A DNA stretch of 64,000 bases from Microplitis mediator (taxonomy: Eukaryota > Arthropoda > Insecta > Hymenoptera > Braconidae), in the NCBI RefSeq assembly GCF_029852145.1, contig NC_079976.1, positions 13,253,104-13,317,103 on the forward strand, written 5' to 3'. The notes beneath the pieces are model-generated. The model searched no databases, was not told the DNA's origin, and was given only the letters and a program-made list of their open reading frames with translations. Of this stretch, positions 53,442 to 64,000 are shown piece by piece. Each line of letters opens with the position of its first letter. Positions within the stretch are counted from its first letter, which is position 1. Both the position numbers and the translations under genes were made by a program.

Positions 53442-53773
53442 TTTATAGATGTCAAAAAATGACACAAAGTACAACTGATTGGCAAAAAATTAAGTGATAG
53501 TACTTTGCAAACTATCCGCCGCCATATACTTGTATGTTATTTGAATGAAAATAACAATTCATTTTAACGCCGGCTCGTACTAGTATGAGTTGTCGGCTGT
53601 TTATAAAGTACGCATACAAATGCTTACAATTTTATATGATAACGTACAAAAGACAAAAACTACTAAACATAATGGCACATATTGAAAAAACTTAAGTTAT
53701 GGTGGTAAACTTAAGAGCCAAAAATATAATATGAACGACAACTATGTCAGATTAAGAAAAATAAAGAAAAAAA
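53442..53773. repeat. Monomer with an internal conversion-like patch
   Basis: Its partner in the first region C is 15602. The two agree at the start and at the end (AATATGAACGAC, AAATAAAG). In the middle four bases differ: T at 53531, T at 53602, A at 53636 and A at 53639, giving CTGTTTATAAAG and TATATGATAACG. The combination of TTTATAAAG with GATAACG is the signature of m2 (for example 50455 and 12615). The markers support a donor tract covering at least 53602-53639. Non-reciprocal transfer from an m2 monomer is the simplest reading; a double crossover is the alternative. Confidence 0.8.
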
Positions 53774-54105
53774 TTTATATATGTCAAAAAATGACACAAA
53801 GTACAAGTGATTGGCAAAAAATTAAGTGATAGTACTTTGCAAACTATCCGCCGCCATATACTTGCATGTTATTTGAATGAAAATAACAATCTATTTTAAC
53901 GCCGGCTCGTACTAGTATGAGTTGTCGGCTGTTCATAAAGTACGCATACAAATGCTTACAATTTTATATGTTAACGTACAAAAGACAAAAACTACTAAAC
54001 ATAATGGCACATATTGAAAAAACTTAAGTTATGGTGGTAAACTTAAGAGCCAAAAATATAATATAAAAGACAACTATGTCAGATTAAGAAAAAAAAAGGA
54101 AAAAA

Positions 54106-56761
54106 TTTAGATATGTCAAAAAATGACACAAAGTACAACTGATTGGCAGAAAATTAAGTGATAGTACTTTGCAAACTATCCGCCGCCATATACTTGTATG
54201 TTATTTGAATGAAAATAACAATTCATTTTAACGCCGGCTCGTACTAGTATGAGTTGTCGGCTGTTCATAAAGTACGCATACAAATGCTTACAATTTTATA
54301 TGTTAACGTACAAAAGACAAAAACTACTAAACATAATGGCACATATTGAAAGAACTTAAGTTACGGTGGTAAACTTAAGAGCCAAAAATATAATATAAAA
54401 GACAACTATGTCAGATTAAGAAAAAAAAAGGAAAAAATTTATATATGTCAAAAAATGACACAAAGTACAACTGATTGGCAAAAATTTAAGTGATAGTACT
54501 TTGCAAAGTATCCGCCACCATATACTTGTATGTTATTTGAATGAAAATAACAATTCATTTTAACGCCGGCTCGTACTAGTATGAGTGTTCGGCTGTTCAT
54601 AAAGTACGCATACAAATGCTTACAATTTTATATGATAACGTACAAAAGACAAAAACTACTAAACATAATGGCACATATTGAAAAAACTTAAGTTATGGTG
54701 GTAAACTTAAGAGCCAAAAATATAATTTAAAAGACAACTATGTCAGATTAAGAAAAAAAAAAAAAAAAATTTATATATGTCAAAAAATGACACAAAGTAC
54801 AACTGATTGGCAAAAAATTAAGTGATAGTACTTTGCAAAGTATCCGCCACCATATACTTGTATGTTATTTGAATGAAAATAACAATTCATTTGAACGCCG
54901 GCTCGTACTAGTATGAGTTGTCGGCTGTTCATAAAGTAAGCATACAAATGCTTACAATTTTATATGTTAACGTACAAAAGACAAAAACTACTAAACATAA
55001 TGGCACATATTGAAAAAACTTAAGTTATGGTGGTAAACTTAAGAGCCAAAAATATAATATAAAAGACAACTATGTCAGATTAAGAAAAATAAAGGAAAAA
55101 ATTTATATATGTCAAAAAATGACACAAAGTACAAGTGATTGGCAAAAAATTGAGTGATAGTACTCTGCAAACTATCCGCCGCCATATACTTGCATGTTAT
55201 TTGAATGAAAATAACAATTCATTTTCACGCCGGCTCGTACTAGTATGAGTTGTCGGCTGTTCATAAAGTACGCATACAAATGCTTACAATTTTATATGTT
55301 AACGTACAAAAGACAAAAACTACTAAACATAATGGCACATATTGAAAAAACTTAAGTTATGGTGGTAAACTTAAGAGCCAAAAATATAATATAAAAGACA
55401 ACTATGTCAGATTAAGAAAAAAAAAGGAAAAAATTTAGATATGTCAAAAAATGACACAAAGTACAACTGATTGGCAGAAAATTAAGTGATAGTACTTTGC
55501 AAACTATCCGCCGCCATATACTTGTATGTTATTTGAATGAAAATAACAATTCATTTTAACGCCGGCTCGTACTAGTATGAGTTGTCGGCTGTTCATAAAG
55601 TACGCATACAAATGCTTACAATTTTATATGTTAACGTACAAAAGACAAAAACTACTAAACATAATGGCACATATTGAAAGAACTTAAGTTACGGTGGTAA
55701 ACTTAAGAGCCAAAAATATAATATAAAAGACAACTATGTCAGATTAAGAAAAAAAAAGGAAAAAATTTATATATGTCAAAAAATGACACAAAGTACAACT
55801 GATTGGCAAAAATTTAAGTGATAGTACTTTGCAAAGTATCCGCCACCATATACTTGTATGTTATTTGAATGAAAATAACAATTCATTTTAACGCCGGCTC
55901 GTACTAGTATGAGTGTTCGGCTGTTCATAAAGTACGCATACAAATGCTTACAATTTTATATGATAACGTACAAAAGACAAAAACTACTAAACATAATGGC
56001 ACATATTGAAAAAACTTAAGTTATGGTGGTAAACTTAAGAGCCAAAAATATAATTTAAAAGACAACTATGTCAGATTAAGAAAAAAAAAAAAAAAAATTT
56101 ATATATGTCAAAAAATGACACAAAGTACAACTGATTGGCAAAAAATTAAGTGATAGTACTTTGCAAAGTATCCGCCACCATATACTTGTATGTTATTTGA
56201 ATGAAAATAACAATTCATTTGAACGCCGGCTCGTACTAGTATGAGTTGTCGGCTGTTCATAAAGTAAGCATACAAATGCTTACAATTTTATATGTTAACG
56301 TACAAAAGACAAAAACTACTAAACATAATGGCACATATTGAAAAAACTTAAGTTATGGTGGTAAACTTAAGAGCCAAAAATATAATATAAAAGACAACTA
56401 TGTCAGATTAAGAAAAATAAAGAAAAAAATTTATATATGTCAAAAAATGACACAAAGTACAAGTGATTGGCAAAAAATTGAGTGATAGTACTCTGCAAAC
56501 TATCCGCCGCCATATACTTGCATGTTATTTGAATGAAAATAACAATTCATTTTCACGCCGGCTCGTACTAGTATGAGTTGTCGGCTGTTCATAAAGTACG
56601 CATACAAATTCGTACAATTTTATATGTTAACGTACAAAAGACAAAAACTACTAAACATAATGGCACATATTGAAAGAATTTAAGTTATGGTGGTAAACTT
56701 AAGAGCCAAAAATATAATATAAAAGACAACTATGTCAGATTAAGAAAAAAAAAAGAAAAAA
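54106..56761. repeat. Four-monomer tandem duplication, second super-repeat
   Basis: Units 54106-55433 and 55434-56761, each 1328 bp. This is the counterpart of 16266-18920 with the same markers (TTACGGTGG, GAGTGTTCGG, ATAATTTAAAAG, ACTCTGC, TTTTCACGCC). The first unit also ends in the chimeric monomer (55102, with AAATGCTTAC), while the second ends in the complete type (56430, with AAATTCGTAC). The A run before the third monomer is 17 in both units here. Confidence 0.92.
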
Positions 56762-59700
56762 TTCATAGATGGCAAAAAATGACACAAAGTACAAGTGATT
56801 GGCAAAAAATTAAGTGATAGTACTTTGCAAACTATCCGCCGCCACATACTTGTATGTTATTCGAATGAAAATAACAATTCATTTTAACGCCGGCTCGTAC
56901 TAGTATGAGTTGTCGGCTGTTCATAAAGTACGCATACAAATGCTTACAATTTTATATGTTAACGTACAAAAGACAAAAACTACTAAACATAATGGCACAT
57001 ATTGAAAAAACTCAAGTTATGGTGGTAAACTTAAGAGCCAAAAATATAATATAAAAGACAACTATGTCAGATTAAGAAAAAAAAAGGAAAAAATTTAGAT
57101 ATGTCAAAAAATGACACAAAGTACAACTGATTAGCAGAAAATTAAGTGATAGTACTTTGCAAACTATCCACCGCCATATACTTGTATGTTATTTGAATGA
57201 AAATAACAATTTATTTTAACGCCGGCTCGTACTAGTATGAGTTGTCGGCTGTTCATAAAGTACGCATACAAATGCTTACAATTTTATATGTTAACGTACA
57301 AAAGACAAAAACTACTAAACATACTGGCACATATTGAAAAAACTTAAGTTATGGTGGTAAACTTAAGAGCCAAAAATATAATATAAAAGACAACTATGTC
57401 AGATTAAGAAAAAAAAAGGAAAAAATTTATAGATGTCAAAAAATGACACAAAGTACAACTGATTGGCAAAAAATTAAGTGATAGTACTTTGCAAACTATC
57501 CGCCGCCATATACTTGTATGTTATTTGAATGAAAATAACAATTCATTTTAACGCCGGCTCGTACTAGTATGAGTTGTCGGCTGTTCATAAAGTACGCATA
57601 CAAATGCTTACAATTTTATATGTTAACGTACAAAAGACAAAAACTACTAAACATAATGGCACATATTGAAAAAACTTAAGTTATGGTGGTAAACTTAAGA
57701 GCCAAAAATATAATATGAACGACAACTATGTCAGATTAAGAAAAATAAAGAAAAAAATTTATATATGTCAAAAAATTACACAAAGTACAAGTGATTGGCA
57801 AAAAATTAAGTGATAGTACTTTGCAAACTATCCGCCGCCATATACTTGCATGTTATTTGAATGAAAATAACAATTCGTTTTAACGCCGGCTCGTACTAGT
57901 ATGAGTTGTCGGCTGTTCATAAAGTACGCATACAAATGCTTACAATTTTATATGTTAACGTACAAAAGACAAAAACTACTAAACATAATGGCACATATTG
58001 AAAAAACTTAAGTTATGGTGGTAAACTTAAGAGCCAAAAATATAATATAAAAAACAACTATGTCAGATTAAGAAAAAAAAAGGAAAAAATTTATATATGT
58101 CAAAAAATGACACAAAGTACAACTGATTGGCAAAAATTTAAGTGATAGTACTTTGCAAAGTATCCGCCACCATATACTTGTATGTTATTTGAATGAAAAT
58201 AACAATTCATTTGAACGCCGGCTTGTACTAGTATGAGTTGTCGGCTGTTCATAAAGTAAGCATACAAATGCTTACAATTTTATATGTTAACGTACAAATG
58301 ACAAAAACTACTAAACATAATGGCACATATTGAAAAAACTTAAGTTATGGTGGTAAACTTAAGAGCCAAAAATGAAATATAAAAGACCACTATGTCAGAT
58401 TAAGAAAAATAGAGGAAAAAATTTATATATGTCAAAAAATGACACAAAGTACAAGTGATTGGCAAAAAATTAAGTGATAGTACTTTGCAAACTATCCGCC
58501 GCCATATACTTGCATGTTATTTGAATGAAAATAACAATTCATTTTAACGCCGGCTCGTACTAGTATGAGTTGTCGGCTGTTCATAAAGTACGCATACAAA
58601 TGCTTACAATTTTATATGTTAACGTACAAAAGACAAAAACTACTAAACATAATGGCACATATTGAAAGAACTTAAAATATGGTGGTAAACTTAAGAGCCA
58701 AAAATATAATATAAAAGACAACTATGTCAGATTAAGAAAAAAAAAGGAAAAAATTTATAGATGTCAAAAAATGACACAAAGTACAACTGATTGGCAAAAA
58801 ATTAAGTGATAGTACTTTGCAAACTATCCGCCGCCATATACTCGTATGTTATTTGAATGAAAATAACAATTCATTTTAACGCCGGCTCGTACTAGTATGA
58901 GTTGTCGGCTGTTCATAAAGTACGCATACAAATGCTTACAATTTTATCTGTTAACGTACAAAAGACAAAAACTACTAAACATAATGGCACATATTGAAAA
59001 AACTTAAGTTATGGTGGTAAACTTAAGAGCCAAAAATATAATATGAACGACAACTATGTCAGATTAAGAAAAATAAAGAAAAAAATTTATATATGTCAAA
59101 AAATGACACAAAGTACAAGTGATTGGCAAAAAATTAAGTGATAGTACTTTGCAAACTATCCGCCGCCATATACTTGCATGTTATTTGAATGAAAATAACA
59201 ATCTATTTTAACGCCGGCTCGTACTAGTATGAGTTGTCGGCTGTTCATAAAGTACGCATACAAATGCTTACAATTTTATATGTTAACGTACAAAAGACAA
59301 AAACTACTAAACATAATGGCACATATTGAAAAAACTTAAGTTATGGTGGTAAACTTAAGAGCCAAAAATATAATATAAAAGACAACTATGTCAGATTAAG
59401 AAAAAAAAAGGAAAAAATTTAGATATGTCAAAAAATGACACAAAGTACAACTGATTGGCAGAAAATTAAGTGATAGTACTTTGCAAACTATCCGCCGCCA
59501 TATACTTGTATGTTATTTGAATGAAAATAACAATTCATTTTAACGCCGGCTCGTACTAGTATGAGTTGTCGGCTGTTCATAAAGTACGCATACAAATGCT
59601 TACAATTTTATATGTTAACGTACAAAAGACAAAAACTACTAAACATAATAGCACATATTGAAAGAACTTAAGTTATGGTGGTAAACTTAAGAGCCAAAAA

Positions 59701-61409
59701 TATAATATAAAAGACAACTATGTCAGATTAAGAAAAAAAAAGGAAAAAATTTATATATGTCAAAAAATGACACAAAGTACAACTGATTGTCAAAAATTTA
59801 AGTGATAGTACTTTGCAAAGTATCCGCCACCATATACTTGTATGTTATTTGAATGAAAATAACAATTCATTTGAACGCCGGCTCGTACTAGTATGAGTTG
59901 TCGGCTGTTCATAAAGTAAGCATACAAATGCTTACAATTTTATATGTTAACGTACAAAAGACAAAAACTACTAAACATAATGGCACATATTGAAAAAACT
60001 TAAGTTATGGTGGTAAACTTAAGAGCCAAAAATATAATATAAAAGACAACTATGTCAGATTAAGAAAAATAGAGGAAAAAATTTATATATGTCAAAAAAT
60101 GACACAAAGTACAAGTGATTGGCAAAAAATTAAGTGATAGTACTTTGCAAACTATCCGCCGCCATATACTTGCATGTTATTTGAATGAAAATAACAATTC
60201 ATTTGAACGCCGGCTCGTACTAGTATGAGTTGTCGGCTGTTCATAAAGTACGCATACAAATGCTTACAATTTTATATGTTAACGTACAAAAGACAAAAAC
60301 TACTAAACATAATGGCACATATTGAAAAAACTTAAGTTATAGTGGTAAACTTAAGAGCCAAAAATATAATATAAAAGACAACTATGTCAGATTAAGAAAA
60401 AAAAAAGAAAAAATTCATAGATGGCAAAAAATGACACAAAGTACAAGTGATTGGCAAAAAATTAAGTGATAGTACTTTGCAAACTATCCGCCGCCACATA
60501 CTTGTATGTTATTCGAATGAAAATAACAATTCATTTTAACGCCGGCTCGTACTAGTATGAGTTGTCGGCTGTTCATAAAGTACGCATACAAATGCTTACA
60601 ATTTTATATGTTAACGTACAAAAGACAAAAACTACTAAACATAATGGCACATATTGAAAAAACTTAAGTTATGGTGGTAAACTTAAGAGCCAAAAATATA
60701 ATATAAAAGACAACTATGTCAGATTAAGAAAAAAAAAGGAAAAAATTTAGATATGTCAAAAAATGACACAAAGTACAACTGATTAGCAGAAAATTAAGTG
60801 ATAGTACTTTGCAAACTATCCACCGCCATATACTTGTATGTTATTTGTATGAAAATAACAATTTATTTTAACGCCGGCTCGTACTAGTATGAGTTGTCGG
60901 CTGTTCATAAAGTACGCATACAAATGCTTACAATTTTATATGTTAACGTACAAAAGACAAAAACTACTAAACATAATGGCACATATTGAAAAAACTTAAG
61001 TTATGGTGGTAAACTTAAGAGCCAAAAATATAATATAAAAGACAACTATGTCAGATTAAGAAAAAAAAAGGAAAAAATTTATAGATGTCAAAAAATGACA
61101 CAAAGTACAACTGATTGGCAAAAAATTAAGTGATAGTACTTTGCAAACTATCCGCCGCCATATACTTGTATGTTATTTGAATGAAAATAACAATTCATTT
61201 TAACGCCGGCTCGTACTAGTATGAGTTGTCGGCTGTTCATAAAGTACGCATACAAATGCTTACAATTTTATATGTTAACGTACAAAAGACAAAAACTACT
61301 AAACATAATGGAACATATTGAAAAAACTTAAGTTATGGTGGTAAACTTAAGAGCCAAAAATATAATATGAACGACAACTATGTCAGATTAAGAAAAATAA
61401 AGAAAAAAA

Positions 61410-64000
61410 TTCATATATGTCAAAAAATGACACAAAGTACAAGTGATTGGCAAAAAATTAAGTGATAGTACTTTGCAAACTATCCGCCGCCATATACTTG
61501 CATGTTATTTGAATGAAAATAACAATTCATTTTAACGCCGGCTCGTACTAGTATGAGTTGTCGGCTGTTCATAAAGTACGCATACAAATGCTTACAATTT
61601 TATATGTTAACGTACAAAAGACAAAAACTACTAAACATAATGGCACATATTGAAAAAACTTAAGTTATGGTGGTAAACTTAAGAGCCAAAAATATAATAT
61701 AAAAAACAACTATGTCAGATTAAGAAAAAAAAAGGAAAAAATTCATATATGTCAAAAAATGACACAAAGTACAACTGATTGGCAAAAATTTAAGTGATAG
61801 TACTTTGCAAAGTATCCGCCACCATATACTTGTATGTTATTTGAATGAAAATAACAATTCATTTGAACGCCGGCTTGTACTAGTATGAGTTGTCGGCTGT
61901 TCATAAAGTAAGCATACAAATGCTTACAATTTTATATGTTAACGTACAAAAGACAAAAACTACTAAACATAATGGCACATATTGAAAAAACTTAAGTTAT
62001 GGTGGTAAACTTAAGAGCCAAAAATGAAATATAAAAGACAACTATGTCAGATTAAGAAAAATAGAGGAAAAAATTTATATATGTCAAAAAATGACACAAA
62101 GTACAAGTGATTGGCAAAAAATTAAGTGATAGTACTTTGCAAAGTATCCGCCACCATATACTTGTATGTTATTTGAATGAAAATAACAATTCATTTTAAC
62201 GCTGGCTCGTACTAGTATGAGTTGTCGGCTGTTCATAAAGTACGCATACAAATGCTTACAATTTTATATGTTAACGTACAAAAGACAAAAACTACTAAAC
62301 ATAATGGCACATATTGAAAAAACTTAAGTTATGGTGGAAAACTTAAGAGCCAAAAATATAATATAAAAGACAACTATGTCAGATTAAGAAAAATAGAGGA
62401 AAAAATTTATATATGTCAAAAAATGACACAAAGTACAATTGATTGGCAAAAAATTAAGTGATAGTACTTTGCAAACTATCCGCCGCCATATACTTGCATG
62501 TTATTTGAATGAAAATAACAATTCATTTGAACGCCGGCTCGTACTAGTATGAGTTGTCGGCTGTTCATAAAGTACGCATACAAATGCTTACAATTTTATA
62601 TGTTAACGTACAAAAGACAAAAACTACTAAACATAATGGCACATATTGAAAAAACTTAAGTTATAGTGGTAAACTTAAGAGCCAAAAATATAATATAAAA
62701 GACAACTATGTCAGATTAAGAAAAAAAAAAGAAAAAATTTATAGATGTCAAAAAATGACACAAAGTACAAGTGATTGGCAAAAAATTAAGTGATAGTACT
62801 TTGCAAACTATCCGCCGCCATATACTTGTATGTTATTTGAATGAAAATAACAATTCATTTTAACGCCGGCTCGTACTAGTATGAGTTGTCAGCTGTTCAT
62901 AAAGTACGCATACAAATGCTTACAATTTTATATGATAACGTACAAAAGACAAAAACTACTAAACATAATGGCACATATTGAAAAAACTTAAGTTATGGTG
63001 GTAAACTTAAGAGCCAAAAATATAATATAAAAGAAAACTATGTCAGATTAAGAAAAAAAAAGGAAAAAATTTAGATATGACTAAAAATGACACAAAGTAC
63101 AACTGATTGGCAGAAAATTAAGTGATAGTACTTTGCAAACTATCCACCGCCATATACTTGTATGTTATTTGAATGAAAATAACAATTCATTTTAACGCCG
63201 GCTCGTACTAGTATGAGTTGTCGGCTGTTCATAAAGTACGCATACAAATGCTTACAATTTTATATGTTAACGTACAAAAGACAAAAACTACTAAACATAA
63301 TGGCACATATTGAAAAAACTTAAGTTATGGTGGTAAACTTAAGAGCCAAAAATATAATATGAACGACAACTATGTCAGATTAAAAAAAATAAAGAAAAAA
63401 ATTTATATATGTCAAAAAATGACACAAAGTACAACTGATTGGCAAAAATTCAAGTGATAGTACTTTGCAAAGTATCCGCCACCATATACTTGTATGTTAT
63501 TTGAATGAACATAACAATTCATTTGAACGCCGGCTCCTACTAGTATGAGTTGTCGGCTGTTCATAAAGTAAGCATACAAATGCTTACAATTTTATATGTT
63601 AACGTACAAAAGACAAAAACTACTAAACATAATGGCACATATTGAAAAAACTTAAGTTATGGTGGTAAACTTAAGAGCCAAAAATATAATATAAAAGACA
63701 ACTATGTCAGATTAAGAAAAATAGAGGAAAAAATTTATATATGTCAAAAAATGACACAAAGTACAAGTGATTGGCAAAAAATTAAGTGATAAGACTTTGC
63801 AAACTATCCGCCGCCATATACTTGTATGTTATTTGAATGAAAATAACAATTCATTTTAACGCCGGCTCGTACTAGTATGAGTTGTCGGCTGTTCATAAAG
63901 TACGCATACAAATGCTTACAATTTTATATGATAACGTACAAAAGACAAAAACTACTAAACATAATGGCACATATTGAAAAAACTTAAGTTATGGTGGTAA
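61410..64000. repeat. Start of a third HOR-B copy, cut by the window end
   Basis: Monomers start at 61410, 61742, 62074, 62406, 62738, 63070, 63402 and 63734, matching 26557 to 28881 in order. The last is truncated after 267 bp by the window edge. At the position where HOR-B copy 2 has AACGCTGGC (33987), this copy has AACGCCGGC as copy 1 does. Private changes seen by eye are TTCATATATG at 61742, A at 62338, A at 62891 (GTCAGCTG) and C at 63537 (CTCCTAC). Confidence 0.93.

Larger units (their letters stand above)
50123..61409. repeat. Second copy of partial HOR-A plus region C, 34 monomers
   Basis: It is collinear with 12283-26556 at an offset of 37,840 bp. Monomers start at 50123, 50455, 50787, 51119, 51451, 51783, 52115, 52447, 52778, 53110, 53442, 53774, 54106, 54438, 54770, 55102, 55434, 55766, 56098, 56430, 56762, 57094, 57426, 57758, 58090, 58422, 58754, 59086, 59418, 59750, 60082, 60414, 60746 and 61078. 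It has 34 monomers against 43, because the nine-monomer duplication of 20249-26224 is absent. Other differences are sparse: T at 51851, A at 56423, A at 59650, A at 61312, and one monomer (53442) with a patch of another type. Confidence 0.94.
1..64000. repeat. 332-bp satellite array, 192 full monomers plus one partial
   Basis: The complete window is a head-to-tail tandem array of one 332-bp A/T-rich monomer. Taking the monomer start at the TTTATA(G/T)ATGTC motif, starts fall at 1, 333, 665, 997, 1329 and so on to 63734. All monomers share one orientation and I found no interruption. Monomers differ mainly by substitutions at recurrent positions; length changes are single bases, for example a lost base in the CCAAAACATAAT form (14607, 28881, 30208, 34523, 36182, 52447) or an extra A at 3652. 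Diagnostic variants recur in order, so the array is organised in higher-order repeats. The architecture is typical of eukaryotic centromeric or pericentromeric satellites; that location is inferred, not shown. I do not recognise the family by sequence. Confidence 0.98.

Noticed and set aside
1..64000. CENP-B box in the monomer
   Set aside because: I looked for the TTCG-A-CGGG pattern. TTCG occurs only in a few monomers (TTATTCGAATG, for example near 19019) and the A and CGGG parts are missing.
1..64000. CRISPR array or prokaryotic iterons
   Set aside because: There are no unique spacers between short repeats. The full 332 bp is repeated, and the higher-order structure is of the eukaryotic satellite kind.
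1..64000. A transposon or unique gene hidden within the array
   Set aside because: Every monomer start was placed at 331 to 333 bp from the next over the whole window, leaving no room for an insertion.
1..64000. Assignment to a named satellite family or species
   Set aside because: I do not recognise the monomer. Length and base composition alone fit satellites of many insects and other eukaryotes, so naming one would be a guess. A search against satellite databases would decide.

Overview
The whole 64 kb window is one uninterrupted array of a single satellite DNA family. I see no unique sequence, protein gene, RNA gene, CRISPR array or inserted transposon. The repeat unit (monomer) is 332 bp and about 29% G+C by hand count of the first one. 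All copies lie head to tail in the same orientation. I could place 192 complete monomers plus a truncated one (63734-64000). Most are exactly 332 bp; 12 are 331 bp and the 333-bp ones are all one monomer type. This is eukaryotic heterochromatin, plausibly centromeric or pericentromeric. The species cannot be named from the sequence. CpG is not depleted in the monomer, which fits a genome with little CpG methylation (many invertebrates), but that is weak evidence.

Monomers differ from each other by only a few percent. Their diagnostic bases recur in fixed order, giving higher-order repeats (HORs). Layout: HOR-A copy 1, a 17-mer of 5643 bp (1-5643); HOR-A copy 2 with a three-monomer expansion, 20-mer (5644-12282); a partial HOR-A leading into region C (12283-26556, 43 monomers); HOR-B copy 1 (26557-32198, 17 monomers); HOR-B copy 2 (32199-37840, 17 monomers); region D (37841-44479, 20 monomers); HOR-A copy 3 (44480-50122, 17 monomers); a second region C (50123-61409, 34 monomers); and the start of a third HOR-B (61410-64000). 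The blocks C-B-B-D-A therefore form a super-repeat of 37,840 bp (114 monomers), and its second copy begins at 50123.

Repeats are nested at 1, 3, 4, 9, 17 and 114 monomers. At many block boundaries a chimeric monomer can be seen, 5' part of one type and 3' part of another, which is the scar expected from in-register unequal exchange. Seven such junctions (6640, 13611, 17261, 22905, 31867, 40165, 43816) can be narrowed to intervals of about 46 to 175 bp. One monomer (53442) carries an internal patch of another type, as in gene conversion. Each monomer also holds five short inverted repeats and several six-base palindromes; this dyad-rich structure is the most plausible functional feature. The main value of the window is as a readable record of how a young satellite array expands, contracts and homogenises. 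The near identity of the large blocks also makes assembly error a real alternative.
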